Below, piece by piece: positions 1-9,019 of a stretch of 20,242 bases of DNA (position 1 is the stretch's first letter; each line of letters begins with the position of its first letter). A program made the position numbers and the translations under genes. Under the pieces are notes generated by a model. It saw only the letters and a program-made list of their open reading frames with translations, ran no database searches and was not told the DNA's origin. The DNA is from an uncultured Oscillospiraceae bacterium (GTDB lineage Bacteria > Bacillota > Clostridia > Oscillospirales > Ruminococcaceae), in assembly GCA_910586535.1 (NCBI GenBank), contig CAJUHS010000029.1:1-20242 (forward strand), given 5' to 3'.

Positions 1-290
1 TGAGTGATAGTACGCTTGTCAAGCAGTCCCTCCAGAAATGCACCCGAAACGATAATAAGCCGTTCGCCGTCCTGCAAGGTCTCACTGATAGATTTTATAA
101 AGACCGTTTCTTCCGCGTCGGGACGGTACAGATACCTGTTTTTCCGCAAAAGCGCGATATTGTTTTCCGTCATGGGGGCGCGAAGCTCAAAGCTTCCGGC
201 CTCATAAAACCGCAGAGTCCAGACCAGCGACTTAAATTCGTCGATAATGCCCAGTTCGTTAAGTTCAGAATCATATACTATCAGATCCAT
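1..290 (-). CDS. Gp37-like siphovirus tail protein, 5' part only
   Basis: The gene starts at the ATG at 290 and runs off the left edge; about 96 codons are visible. The protein begins MDLIVYDSELNELGIIDEFK, followed by SLVWTLRFYEAGSFELRAPM. This resembles the N-terminus of the ReqiPepy6 Gp37-like family (also met as tail-associated or baseplate hub proteins), in which a short strand is followed by a W-x-x-R/Y-x-E-x-G-x-F-E-L motif. It lies directly after the Dit gene (1-nt gap), the usual place for the hub or tail-associated lysin. The protein would sit at the tail tip and help build the baseplate. Any C-terminal enzymatic domain is outside the window. Family call is from motif and gene order. 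Confidence 0.75.
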   Translation of the reverse strand, partial: MDLIVYDSELNELGIIDEFKSLVWTLRFYEAGSFELRAPMTENNIALLRKNRYLYRPDAEETVFIKSISETLQDGERLIIVSGAFLEGLLDKRTIT

Positions 291-291
291 T

Positions 292-1155
292 TTATATCCC
301 TCCGTATTTTGTATCAAATTTGCAGACGATGTCCACCGCCCGATCTCCGCCGCTGTCAACGCTGTACTTGACAGGATTGCTTCCGCAGACAAGCTGAAAA
401 AATTCCGAGCCTCTTGTGCGGCGGCTGAAACAGTTCCGGCGTACCCCATTATGCGTAAGCCAAACGCTTCTTTTGCCCCGCTCCGTGCATATCTCCAGAA
501 CGTCGCCCGCGTCCATATCAATCGTGATTTGGATAAATTGCTCCGTTCGGAGATTTAAAAGTCTGGGATTGCTACAGGTTTGATTTGCTGTTATGATAAA
601 CAGCGTGCCGCTTTCCACCGTTCCGCCGTTCCAAAGGTCGGTGATAGTACCCGCCTTGATATCTCCGAACTCCATTCCGCTTTCGGGAATGCCGATAATG
701 AACTCGAACAGGGGGATAATTCCGGCCATAACTATAGAATTATCGCCGCTTTTCCTCCAGTACGGATCGGGGCATATCAGGGATATCTGCGTTACCATTG
801 GGTATGTGTTGGGCGGCGTGCTGACCTGCTCCGTACGGCACTCTATGTATACGTCTATGTTGTCCGTTATGTAGCGGAGGCGGATAGGATTTTTATGTCC
901 GATAATGCGCATGAGCCTGTTTTTTGCTTGTTCATCAGTTTGAGAATAGCTGCCGTAATACTGCGCCATAAGTGTTATTACCCGCTGCTGCAAACTGTTT
1001 CCCTGAAAAAAAGCTCCGTCATAATCGTGCAGCTTCATAGTAGCCGTATTTGCTGAAAACCCTATACCGTCAGTACTTATAAGGCGTATATTAGGGTCAC
1101 TGTACAGATCGACGCTGTTTCCGGTATTATCGGATAAAATAAGTTTATATCTCAT
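292..1155 (-). CDS. Distal tail protein (Dit-like)
   Basis: A 287-residue protein, the usual size for a siphovirus Dit. The N-terminal half has the Dit pattern: a short strand-rich opening (MRYKLILSDNTGNSVDLYSD), a G-x-G-F-x-x-N segment near residues 30-37, and a G-x-x-x-x-R-L-x-x-I-I-G-H-x-N-P segment near residues 79-91. A conserved LICPDPYW lies near residue 126-133. The C-terminal half would be the galectin-like domain. Dit forms the hexameric ring joining the tail tube to the tail tip. A good AGGTGAT ribosome site lies just before the ATG, and the gene sits between tape measure and Gp37-like genes, the canonical order. Identification rests on motif, length and context. Confidence 0.83.
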   Translation of the reverse strand: MRYKLILSDNTGNSVDLYSDPNIRLISTDGIGFSANTATMKLHDYDGAFFQGNSLQQRVITLMAQYYGSYSQTDEQAKNRLMRIIGHKNPIRLRYITDNIDVYIECRTEQVSTPPNTYPMVTQISLICPDPYWRKSGDNSIVMAGIIPLFEFIIGIPESGMEFGDIKAGTITDLWNGGTVESGTLFIITANQTCSNPRLLNLRTEQFIQITIDMDAGDVLEICTERGKRSVWLTHNGVRRNCFSRRTRGSEFFQLVCGSNPVKYSVDSGGDRAVDIVCKFDTKYGGI

Positions 1156-1163
1156 AATATCAC

Positions 1164-4100
1164 CTATTTCATAATAGTGGCAAGCTGTAGACCCTGCCGT
1201 GTTTGTCTGTTGATAGTACCCACGTCAAGAGATTGAGGACTGTTATTTGTCTGATTAAAATTTATAACTGTACCGCTGTTTGATTTTTCGGAAGTATTTT
1301 TTTCACCCATAGACAAACATCCCATTACCAGATTTGTACTGATATTAAACTGTTTTTCAAAATCCGAAAAGCCTATAGCAATATTTTCGCGAGCTTTTTT
1401 TATTGAATCCGAAACAAGCGCGCCGCTGCTTTCAATGCCTTTGGCAAAGGATTTCATGTATTGTTGACCTGCTTCAAACGCTGAACCTGTACTACTTTCC
1501 TCTGCAGACGAAAAAACAGCGTCAAGGTGCTGTAAAAGCGTTTGTGCCTGATCCTTGTCTTTAAACGCCGACACAAGCGAGGTAACGATTTTCAAACCTG
1601 CTTCTTTCATATTACCGTCACACTCGTCAAGTTTTTCTTGGATTCGCATTAAATATGTATCCGTAGCAGCGTCAATTTCATTTGAGAACATTTCCGTTGA
1701 AAGTCTTGACATTGCCTGTTCGTAACTGTTCCAGTTTTTTTCGAGGCCTTTAAGCTGTTTGTCGGTAAGTTTGGAATAATATTCGGCGGTTGCCATGCCC
1801 TCCTCGATAGACATATTTTTTAAATGTCCTATAAGCCCATCGCTTACCCCGCGATCCCGAAGTTCTTCAAGCAAAGCGATATATTGTTCCGCGTCCGCAG
1901 TAGCTTCCTTTATTTCCACTCCTGCGTGTACACCTTTTATTTTTCCATTATCGTCCTTGTCAAATGTCAGAATATCTTTAAAAGACTTCATTGTCGAGCT
2001 TTTATAGCTGTCTATCTTATTTTGGATATCGCTTAATGTACTTTCGTAATCATTTGTTATCTCCGTCAGATTTTCTTTTAAAAGCTCCTTATTTTTTTTA
2101 AATTCATAAGCCGACAAATCGGTACGCTGTTCGGAATATTCTTTATTCAGCTCGGTGACGCGCCTCTCATATTCGACCCTGTCAATTTCGCCGTCCTTAT
2201 AAAGGCTGTATATTTCATCAAAATACTTTTTTGCCTCGGAAAGCTGATTATCATAGCTTTCCTGTGTGGATTTTTCTGCGGCTGTATTAGCTTTAGCCAC
2301 AGCATTTACCGACTTTTCCGAAACGTTATTTTTGCTTTCGATATATTTTTCATACCTGGAAAGCTGATTAAACCATTCCACGGATTCCCTGTCCTCATGC
2401 TTCACAAGATAATCGTACAGTTCATTGTAATAATCTTCCTCGGAAATTCGGCGTAAATCTTGCTTTTCGTCGAGAGCGGCAACATAATCTTTCAAATCCT
2501 GATCGCGGGTGGCTTTGGCTTTTTCATTTGCCTCTAAGGCAAGCTTGCCCTGAGCTTCGTAATATTTGCCGGTTGTGTCAAGCGCACTGCCGGAGGCATA
2601 AAAATCAAAAATTTGCTTTTTTGCTTTTGCCTCCTCCTCGTAAAATCCATTAAGAGACTTTTCAAGTTCTTCAATTTTTCCGTCAATATTATCAAGCGAA
2701 GCCTGTGCTTTTTCTTCGGTATCTCCGAAAAGCACATTCCAAAGCCCAAATTTATTTTTTTGCGCAAAGTTCATATTTTGAGCTTCTTCAAGATTTTTTT
2801 GTGCTTCAAGCCGTTGTTTGATAAGTTCCGTATACTCTTCCTCATATGCAGCAATAGTCGCATTTCTGCGCATAGCTTCCGAAACGTTATCAACGCTGTC
2901 TGCAAGGCTGTTATATGCTCCCGTTTGCTCATTAATAAGCAGCGTACCTTCGGGCATATACTTTTGCAATTCCTGCGCTAATTGCGCAAGACGTTCTTCC
3001 TCGCCTGCTGTGCGGTTTGCCTTTTCCCGCAGTTCCTCATACCGAGCTGCCTTGTCTCGAAAAACTGCTATCTCTGATTCGGTACTGGCAATACTTTCGT
3101 CCGTATTCTTTTTTAACTCCTTAACGTCCTTATTTACATCTTTGATACTGTTCCCTACTTTATCCACGCTGCTTTCAAATAAAACCAGACCCGCAGTGAC
3201 CGCAGCTATTGCTCCCACAGCCAACACCCAAGGCTGTGTATTAAGAGAAGCCGCGAGTGCCGACATAACACCCTGACCAGATTTTACTGCGCCGAAAAAG
3301 TCTTTTACAGCGGACGTTATATTGCCCACAACTTTTGCACCCTTTTGTGCAGCAAGAGCCATACCAATTCCGGTAATAACCGATAACACAGCCTCATGAT
3401 TGTCAATAACAAAATTAAACAATCCCGTAACGATATTTCCGACAGTGTCAATTTTATCACCAATCTGGGGCATATTTTCATTAAGTGCACCCGTAAGGTC
3501 GTTCACCATTGGCAAAAGCTTTTCTCCGAAGCTTGCTGCAAGGTTCTGAGTCTGCAATTCAAGAATACGCTGCTGATTGGCATAGCTGTCTGAAGTACGC
3601 GCAAAATCTCCTTGTGCGTCAGCGGTAACGGACATAAGATAATTATATCTAAGAGTAGCCTTTTCAGCTTCCGTCATACTTTTATATGCTGTTTCAATAC
3701 CCTGAGAAAGCGCGTATGCTTCTAGATTTGCAACGGACATATTTATACCCAATTGCTTCAAAGGTTCAGTCTCGCCGGAAATACCCGATCTTATTTTCTC
3801 GAAAGCACGTTCAACATCAAGATTATAAAAAGAAGCCATATCACCGGCAAGTCCTACCATATCCATAGACATCTCACGGACTGCATTGTCTGTAAGTCCC
3901 ATAGATTTCAGCATTGCTCCCATAGTGCCGTTGTATTCCTGCGCCGCCAGCGAGGACATACCAAAGCTTTCGGCAGCAGCGTCCGCCCATTGATATATCT
4001 GTTCCGCACCGTCTCCGAAAGTAACGTCAACAACATTTTGTACCTCGGCAAGATTTGAAGCTAACTCAATACCATTATGAATAAAATCCTTTACATAAGA

Positions 4101-4976
4101 ACCCGCTTCTCTGAATCCATCAGTTATCAGATCACCCAAAATATTTGATTTAAGAAGATCACCGAACGTCAGAGCGGAAACATTTGCATTGTCAAGAGAT
4201 TTTGCATAGTCTTTGACAGCCTTTTCAGCTTCATCAAGTTCCGAATCCTGTTTGTTAAGTTCATCATTTAACGTATCAAGAGCCTTTTCGGCCTTTATAA
4301 GAGCTGTTTCGGTGTCGGTAAGCTGTTTATGCCATTTAAGAGTTTCCTTTGAACCTGCTCCGTAACGTTCTTCAGAATCCCTCAGCGCGTCATTTAAAAT
4401 AGAAATTTTCTGCTTCTGATTCTCTATGCTCTCCAAATATACCTTTTGCTTTGCTGTAAGAGATTCGACACTTCCGGTATTTTCTGAATATTGAGCAGTA
4501 AGCTTTTTCAGCTCACTTTCGTTTATACTTAATTTATCGTTTACCGCAGATATCTCGGAAGAAAATATGCGAGTTGCGTTTCCCACACTCTGATACTCCG
4601 CCTCTTGACCGCCAAGCTGTACGCTTATTTTTTTTAAATTTCTTTCAGCAGTTATCAATCCTGATTCTGTTTGCGCAAGCTTAGCCTTCCATGTTAAAAC
4701 GACCTGGCTGTTTTCGCCCCATACCTTTGAGGAATGTTCAATAGCCTTGTTTATAACATCAATTTGCTTTTTATACTGATCTATTTGCTTTTCATAGGAA
4801 TTTTGCTTTGCAGTAAGAGCTTCAATACAATTTTCGTTTCCCTCATACTCAAAACTTGTTTTTTTCAGCTCTGTTCTTAAAATAGTCAGTTCCTTATTTA
4901 TATTGGTAACAGCATTTCGGAAATCCTTTTCTCCGTCAAGAGCAATTTCTGCGCCGATAGTATATTTTTGTGACAT
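1164..4976 (-). CDS. Phage tail tape measure protein
   Basis: A 1270-residue protein, the longest gene of the window, whose length would set the length of the tail. Residues 1-260 are charged coiled coil built from two copies of a roughly 119-residue unit (LTAKQ at 54 and again at 173). Residues about 270-490 look like the conserved tape-measure core (VVDVTFGDGAEQIYQWADAA, then GQ/GISGETEPLKQLGI and a QGDFARTSDSYANQ segment). Residues about 515-620 hold hydrophobic stretches (VLSVITGIGMALAAQ; WVLAVGAIAAVTAGLVLF) expected of a protein that inserts into or touches the host membrane. The rest is coiled coil. The ATG at 4976 has AGGTG six bases upstream. It follows the chaperone gene by 13 bp. 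Confidence 0.95.
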   Translation of the reverse strand: MSQKYTIGAEIALDGEKDFRNAVTNINKELTILRTELKKTSFEYEGNENCIEALTAKQNSYEKQIDQYKKQIDVINKAIEHSSKVWGENSQVVLTWKAKLAQTESGLITAERNLKKISVQLGGQEAEYQSVGNATRIFSSEISAVNDKLSINESELKKLTAQYSENTGSVESLTAKQKVYLESIENQKQKISILNDALRDSEERYGAGSKETLKWHKQLTDTETALIKAEKALDTLNDELNKQDSELDEAEKAVKDYAKSLDNANVSALTFGDLLKSNILGDLITDGFREAGSYVKDFIHNGIELASNLAEVQNVVDVTFGDGAEQIYQWADAAAESFGMSSLAAQEYNGTMGAMLKSMGLTDNAVREMSMDMVGLAGDMASFYNLDVERAFEKIRSGISGETEPLKQLGINMSVANLEAYALSQGIETAYKSMTEAEKATLRYNYLMSVTADAQGDFARTSDSYANQQRILELQTQNLAASFGEKLLPMVNDLTGALNENMPQIGDKIDTVGNIVTGLFNFVIDNHEAVLSVITGIGMALAAQKGAKVVGNITSAVKDFFGAVKSGQGVMSALAASLNTQPWVLAVGAIAAVTAGLVLFESSVDKVGNSIKDVNKDVKELKKNTDESIASTESEIAVFRDKAARYEELREKANRTAGEEERLAQLAQELQKYMPEGTLLINEQTGAYNSLADSVDNVSEAMRRNATIAAYEEEYTELIKQRLEAQKNLEEAQNMNFAQKNKFGLWNVLFGDTEEKAQASLDNIDGKIEELEKSLNGFYEEEAKAKKQIFDFYASGSALDTTGKYYEAQGKLALEANEKAKATRDQDLKDYVAALDEKQDLRRISEEDYYNELYDYLVKHEDRESVEWFNQLSRYEKYIESKNNVSEKSVNAVAKANTAAEKSTQESYDNQLSEAKKYFDEIYSLYKDGEIDRVEYERRVTELNKEYSEQRTDLSAYEFKKNKELLKENLTEITNDYESTLSDIQNKIDSYKSSTMKSFKDILTFDKDDNGKIKGVHAGVEIKEATADAEQYIALLEELRDRGVSDGLIGHLKNMSIEEGMATAEYYSKLTDKQLKGLEKNWNSYEQAMSRLSTEMFSNEIDAATDTYLMRIQEKLDECDGNMKEAGLKIVTSLVSAFKDKDQAQTLLQHLDAVFSSAEESSTGSAFEAGQQYMKSFAKGIESSGALVSDSIKKARENIAIGFSDFEKQFNISTNLVMGCLSMGEKNTSEKSNSGTVINFNQTNNSPQSLDVGTINRQTRQGLQLATIMK

Positions 4977-4989
4977 TCTTACACCTGCC

Positions 4990-5493
4990 TCATATCGGTA
5001 TCATATCGTCAAGGGTTTGCTTGCGTAACAATCCACGGCTGTTGCTGCTGTAAATAACCATAAACTGACGTATCGTCATGCTAAGTATTTCATCATATGA
5101 AAGGTTTAAAACCGTAAGCCCCAGAAAAACCAAACGCGATAATCTGAAATCGCCTCCGTTTTTATTGTTCACATCATGATCGTCATTGCAGTCAACTGCA
5201 AAATCACCGTCCTGCGGAAGCGATTTCAGAAAACAGTCGGTACAGGCTTCAAAAGCTGTACCGATATTTTTTTCGTCTATGTGTTTAAGTATCACACTTT
5301 CCGCGGTGCCGTGCATATCAAAACAATGCAGAAGCTTTGGCGTATTTGCAGGATCAGTAAATATCTCAGCGGAATCCATAATGCTTACGCCGAAAACTTC
5401 CTCTATTCGGTCTGCCGAGGCTATTGTACAAAGCAAGTCCAAAGCAAGCCCGTTAAGCTCGATTGATATTACTTTAGGCTGTAATGCGCTCAT
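4990..5493 (-). CDS. Tail assembly chaperone
   Basis: A 167-residue protein between the major tail protein and the tape measure, the place of the gpG/gpGT-type chaperones that coat the tape measure during tail assembly. Residues 1-105 form the N-terminal part; residues 115-160 (RLVFLGLTVLNLSYDEILSM) match the C-terminal part that in many phages is reached only by a -1 frameshift. Here both parts sit in one continuous reading frame. Around the junction the DNA reads AATAAAAACGG, which is not a proper X-XXY-YYZ slippery site. The ATG at 5493 has GGAGG six bases upstream. Function is assigned by position plus the C-terminal pattern. Confidence 0.72.
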   Translation of the reverse strand: MSALQPKVISIELNGLALDLLCTIASADRIEEVFGVSIMDSAEIFTDPANTPKLLHCFDMHGTAESVILKHIDEKNIGTAFEACTDCFLKSLPQDGDFAVDCNDDHDVNNKNGGDFRLSRLVFLGLTVLNLSYDEILSMTIRQFMVIYSSNSRGLLRKQTLDDMIPI

Positions 5494-5523
5494 AATGTGC
5501 CTCCGGTATAAAAATTATCACTA

Positions 5524-6174
5524 TTATCCGGGATTACTTTCCGTATTATCCGGATTTCCATTATATACAGTATTGGATACTTCCGGAGTTTCACCGCCAT
5601 TTTCCGGAGGAGAGGCGGGAACTCCTGCTTTTTCGTTAATATATGCCTTTGCGTCCTCGATATCGTCAAATGTCCGGTCATATTTGTAATCGCCGTTTTT
5701 AAGAGTAAAGATTGTACCTGATACTGAAGTTGTATTATATTTAAATGTTTCACCTTCGGTCTCCCCGCTTTCTGACGGTTCCTCAAACTGAACCTTGCAG
5801 AACCAGATTGCGCGGTGCTTTGTTACGCCGCCGCGCTCTACCGTTCCTACTATGCCGAAACCCATATACGGCGATTTATCACCTGCATTTGAAATAACCT
5901 CGCTTGTTGTTTTATCTACAGTATGACCGAGCATGAGCGTCCTCGCCTCATCAAGCAAATCGTCAATATCTACCGAAAGCGTACCGTCCTTAAACTTTGC
6001 GCGGCTTTCCTGCAATCTGTTATCAGCAAAAAGTGTTGCCTTTGACAAATTTACTTTGCAGTCAAACTTGACTGCCGCCCCTAATTTTATACAGTCAGAA
6101 TAACTCGGCGTAGTTTCAGCTGAGTTTTCATGAAGCACCGCGATCCTTGCGTATTCAAGACCTACCTTAGCCAT
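5524..6174 (-). CDS. Major tail tube protein
   Basis: A 216-residue protein starting MAKVGLEYARIAVLHENSAE, the pattern of the phi13/TP901-1-type major tail proteins of Gram-positive siphoviruses. It contains LGAAVKFDCKVNLSKATLFA, VDIDDLLDEARTLMLGH, and a GFGIVGTVERGGVTKHRAIW segment around residues 104-123, the usual tube-fold landmarks. The C-terminal 30 residues (about 185-216) are rich in P, G, E, S and N and look like a flexible tail exposed on the tube surface. It forms the stacked hexamers of the tail tube. Neighbours are the tail terminator upstream and the chaperone downstream. Confidence 0.88.
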   Translation of the reverse strand: MAKVGLEYARIAVLHENSAETTPSYSDCIKLGAAVKFDCKVNLSKATLFADNRLQESRAKFKDGTLSVDIDDLLDEARTLMLGHTVDKTTSEVISNAGDKSPYMGFGIVGTVERGGVTKHRAIWFCKVQFEEPSESGETEGETFKYNTTSVSGTIFTLKNGDYKYDRTFDDIEDAKAYINEKAGVPASPPENGGETPEVSNTVYNGNPDNTESNPG

Positions 6175-6195
6175 AAAATAACCTCCTGATAAATA

Positions 6196-6540
6196 CTAAA
6201 TATAATCGGGTTTACCCGAAATCTCACATATAATCACAATGTGATTGAGCCGTGTGTCCTCTTCATAAAGTTCTGCGCCCACACTATGCTTGAACCCCAA
6301 CTCCGTAAGACATTGCCTAAGCTTCCTTTTTTCCTGCTGAACACTGCGGTCACGCATAAAATAATGCACCTGAACGCGAGTGATCTCAGAAATAACAATG
6401 TTATCACCAAAACGCGCACCTTTTTCCGAAATATAATTGAACGCTATGTACCTGTCAAGAAACGTATTGTCACAAAAGTCCGGAAAAACAGGTACGTCCA
6501 TTTTTTCCGAAAGGGACATAAGCAGCGGATTAACATTCAT
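6196..6540 (-). CDS. Tail completion / tail terminator protein
   Basis: A 114-residue protein beginning MNVNPLLMSLSEKMDVPVFP. Between the HK97-gp10 gene (4-bp overlap ATGA) and the major tail protein this is the slot of the tail terminator or neck protein (SPP1 gp17-like, or minor capsid type). Internal features include RYIAFNYISEKGARFGDN and a V-x-V-H-Y-F-M-R-D strand followed by a helix and a closing strand LNHIVIICEIS, compatible with the small alpha-beta fold of that group. Assignment is mainly by position and size. Confidence 0.68.
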   Translation of the reverse strand: MNVNPLLMSLSEKMDVPVFPDFCDNTFLDRYIAFNYISEKGARFGDNIVISEITRVQVHYFMRDRSVQQEKRKLRQCLTELGFKHSVGAELYEEDTRLNHIVIICEISGKPDYI

Positions 6541-6938
6541 TTTTTTACCTCTCTGTTAAAAACGTCCTGTAATTTATCAGCAACAGTCTGTTCGGAATTA
6601 TCCACAACGCTTTGAAGAAACGGCTGCGGTCTCTGTTTGCTTGTGCCATATTCGATAACTGCGGCTTTAAGCTGGTTAGATGTTCCATGTCTGTCATATC
6701 CTTTAAAAGCGGCTTTGTTGTATACTATGCCGCTTTTGAGACCTGCTCTTGTTTCGTCAGGTTCGACCGAAGCTTCAAGGTCTCCCGTACGGTGATGAGA
6801 GGCGACCTCAAAAAGTGTTTCATCAGCTACTATCGGAATAGCCTCATCAACCATTTTTACCGCAACATCGTGTATATTCTTAAGCCCGCTGAGTTCTTTC
6901 AGAAGTCCGTCAGCAAGCATAGTCTGAAACCGTGCCAT
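6537..6938 (-). CDS. HK97 gp10-family head-tail connector protein
   Basis: A 133-residue protein with the typical gp10 signature: a basic or amphipathic N-terminus, then HHRTGDLEASV near residues 48-58, GYDRHGTSNQLKAAVIEYGT near 80-99, and RPQPFLQSVVD near 103-113. The R-T-G-x-L, Y-G-T and P-x-P-F-L-x-x-V motifs are those by which this family is recognised. It acts in the neck that joins head and tail. The last bases overlap the start of the next gene. Confidence 0.9.
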   Translation of the reverse strand: MARFQTMLADGLLKELSGLKNIHDVAVKMVDEAIPIVADETLFEVASHHRTGDLEASVEPDETRAGLKSGIVYNKAAFKGYDRHGTSNQLKAAVIEYGTSKQRPQPFLQSVVDNSEQTVADKLQDVFNREVKK

Positions 6939-6952
6939 TATCAGTTACTCCC

Positions 6953-7303
6953 TTATTTTCCCTCCAGTGACTTTTTAGTCACCTTTATTTCAAGCCAGCG
7001 GAAGCGTTCCCCAACATTATCAATACTGATAATATGGTAAGGAATATCTTCACCCCGCTTGAAAATAACGCAGTCTTCGGTAATATCGGAAGTATACCTC
7101 AGCCGAAGCGTTGCCGGTTGACTGTATCCAAGCTGGTCGGCGGTGTAGACCTCTGAACCGTGGACATTTGTCCATTTGCATTTTATATCTGCAATAATTT
7201 TATAATCTCCGACAGTGTAACCGTCAGAATCACGCTCCGAGCTTTTCCGCTTTATAACAATTGAAGTCCGCAGTTCACCGGGATTTATAAATCTTTCTAT
7301 CAT
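6953..7303 (-). CDS. Phage head closure / head-tail adaptor protein
   Basis: A 116-residue protein from the ATG at 7303 (MIERFINPGELRTSIVIKRK). An in-frame GTG nine bases upstream is possible, but AAGGTG is better placed to serve the ATG. The N-terminal pattern (I-N-P-G-E-L-R-T-S-I-x-I), a central K-C-K-W-T-N-V-H-G-S-E-V and the downstream R-L-R-Y-T-x-x-I segment are those of the SPP1 gp16 / HK97 gp7 head closure family, small beta-barrel proteins that seal the portal and dock the tail. It sits between the connector and gp10 genes as expected. Confidence 0.88.
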   Translation of the reverse strand: MIERFINPGELRTSIVIKRKSSERDSDGYTVGDYKIIADIKCKWTNVHGSEVYTADQLGYSQPATLRLRYTSDITEDCVIFKRGEDIPYHIISIDNVGERFRWLEIKVTKKSLEGK

Positions 7304-7320
7304 GTCCGTCACCTTAAAGC

Positions 7321-7608
7321 TTAAAGTAAATTACGGCGGTGCATATTCAAAATTATATCTACAGTCGGATTATTATACGATTGATAATTCCCTGCAAAAT
7401 AACGTGAGTCATACATATCGGAACATAAACAATAAAACGCAATGGAAAGGTCAGGGTAATCATCAAGCTTCTCATCGGAAATACCGGTATAGTCAGCTAT
7501 AAGCTTTTTGGCTGCGGACATAGCCGACAAAATAAGATCGTCGTCCTTGTCGTCATAAACCCCAAGATAATTTTTAACACCGTCAAGATTTACTTCGCTT
7601 ATTTTCAT
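7321..7608 (-). CDS. Head-tail connector protein (gp6-like)
   Basis: A 95-residue protein from the ATG at 7608 (MKISEVNLDGVKNYLGVYDD). The upstream in-frame extension to 7689 lies inside the preceding gene and is not needed. The sequence is the compact helical pattern of the gp6/gp15-like connectors: DDDLILSAMSAAKKLIADYTG, then L-D-D-Y-P-D-L and an M-Y-D-x-R motif. It binds the portal ring and adapts it to the head closure protein. The start overlaps the preceding gene by 26 bp, suggesting translational coupling. Confidence 0.85.
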   Translation of the reverse strand: MKISEVNLDGVKNYLGVYDDKDDDLILSAMSAAKKLIADYTGISDEKLDDYPDLSIAFYCLCSDMYDSRYFAGNYQSYNNPTVDIILNMHRRNLL

Positions 7609-7768
7609 CGGATTTCCCGCCCTTTCCCGCAGCGGATTTTTTAGACTTGGATTCCACAGCATAACCGCAAGCAACAAGCTCAGCCGCAATACTGTCCTCG
7701 ATCTCTTTTGCCTCGTCTTTGTGCATAGAAACTATCCCAGCAAAGCTTTTTAAAGCCTTGATCATCAT
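7583..7768 (-). CDS. Small conserved phage head protein of unknown role
   Basis: About 61 residues from the ATG at 7768 (another ATG follows at once; a GTG at 7780 is also in frame). AAGGTG lies nine bases before the ATG. The core, K-A-L-K-S-F-A-G-I-V-S-M-H-K-D-E-A, is a short beta-rich pattern often met in small genes between capsid and connector genes of clostridial phages. The last 20 residues are Lys/Ser/Gly-rich and disordered. No function can be assigned from sequence. Confidence 0.65.
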   Translation of the reverse strand: MMIKALKSFAGIVSMHKDEAKEIEDSIAAELVACGYAVESKSKKSAAGKGGKSDENKRSKS

Positions 7769-7792
7769 ATCAAACCGCACCTTTCCAATTTT

Positions 7793-9019
7793 TTACGGTG
7801 TATCGGCTGCTGTTCCTGACATTTTAAGACAGGAAATTTTCTGACCGTTCTCGATTTTAGCGTCCATTTCAAGCCATGCCACAACGCCTACACAGTGCTG
7901 TGTCGCATATTTTTCGCGGATAACCTCAATTTCCACCTGCTCTGAAACCTTTACCGCAAGACCACTGAAATCGCCGTAAAATAAAACTTTATTACCTGCT
8001 CCAATTTCACTTATACTGTCCGTAGTGTATACGTCCTTACCGAGAAGCGTATAACCCCATTTTGCAGTAACATCACGGTTAAGTATAAGATTTCCGTCAG
8101 CGTCCTTAAGCTTACGGATCGCCTTTCTTGTGGCGCGGTTCATTATCCATACCGCCCCACCCTGATATGTATCTGGAACAGCCTCCTGCGTGTCGATAAG
8201 ATCATCAATGGTAATTGCAGAAGAAGCTGCGGCAGTAACAATCATATTGTCCTTTATACCGCTCAAGCCTTCGATTTTATCCTTTGTACCGTTTATAAAT
8301 TCTTTTTCAATCCACTGTACCGCCGCGGAAGCTACCTTGCCTATCACATAGTTGAGCAAATCAAAATCGCTGTTATTAAGCAAGGATTTTGAAATTTTTG
8401 TCAGTACTCCCGCAAGGAAACCGCTCAGCTTAATACTGGCAAACTTTCCACTTGTGCTTTCAAGCTCTGTAAATTCGTCGGCGTAATCCATTTCAATTTT
8501 CTGTGACGATTCGTCATAGTACGGAACGCTGATATCTCCCTTAATGTTATATTTTGTAGCCCACTGATAAATAGGACAAATATCCCTTACTTTTTCAATG
8601 ATCTTATTTGCTATATGAGAGGGAATAACCGTGCCGTTTGTACCCTTGGCAAAGTTTGCGTCGGCACGTTCTTCCGATACCACACTGCGGATCATATCGC
8701 AAAATGCCTTTTCTTCCGCAATAGCACGTTCCTCGGCAGACCTTCCATTTTTATCAGGCTGGGTGCTGTTACCGCCGTCAAAATCGAACATAGCCATAGC
8801 ACGTTTTTCAGCTGCAAGAGTTGCATTGATAGCCTTTACTTCTTGCTCCAGAGTGCTAAACTCGTTTTCTTCTTTTTCACTGAATGCGCGTGATTCAGCC
8901 TTGGCTCCGTCGATAATAGCGCGTATCCTGTTCTGCTTTTCCTGCTTCTGCTCTGTGAGAAGCTTAGTATTGATGTTAGATTCCGCCCTGTATTCGGGTA
9001 TTTTGATTTTCATGTTCAT
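7793..9019 (-). CDS. Major capsid protein, HK97 fold
   Basis: A 408-residue protein of the HK97 family. Residues about 10-75 are charged coiled coil, the delta-like scaffold domain that the neighbouring protease would remove. Cleavage is probably somewhere in residues 85-115, before the folded part. The rest shows the family pattern: GTVIPSHIANKIIEKVRDIC, then P-x-Y-D-E, L-x-A-G-V-L-T-K-I-S-K-S-L-L-N-N, an N-R-A-T-R-K-A-I-R-K-L-K-D-A-D-G-N segment and G-x-D-V-Y-T-T-D. GGAGG stands four bases before the first ATG and ten before the second, so the exact start is uncertain by two codons. The start overlaps the protease stop as ATGA. Confidence 0.95.
   Translation of the reverse strand: MNMKIKIPEYRAESNINTKLLTEQKQEKQNRIRAIIDGAKAESRAFSEKEENEFSTLEQEVKAINATLAAEKRAMAMFDFDGGNSTQPDKNGRSAEERAIAEEKAFCDMIRSVVSEERADANFAKGTNGTVIPSHIANKIIEKVRDICPIYQWATKYNIKGDISVPYYDESSQKIEMDYADEFTELESTSGKFASIKLSGFLAGVLTKISKSLLNNSDFDLLNYVIGKVASAAVQWIEKEFINGTKDKIEGLSGIKDNMIVTAAASSAITIDDLIDTQEAVPDTYQGGAVWIMNRATRKAIRKLKDADGNLILNRDVTAKWGYTLLGKDVYTTDSISEIGAGNKVLFYGDFSGLAVKVSEQVEIEVIREKYATQHCVGVVAWLEMDAKIENGQKISCLKMSGTAADTP

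Noticed and set aside
247..1056. Plus-strand open frames opposite the Dit gene
   Set aside because: No ribosome sites, odd composition, and the minus-strand gene is well supported.
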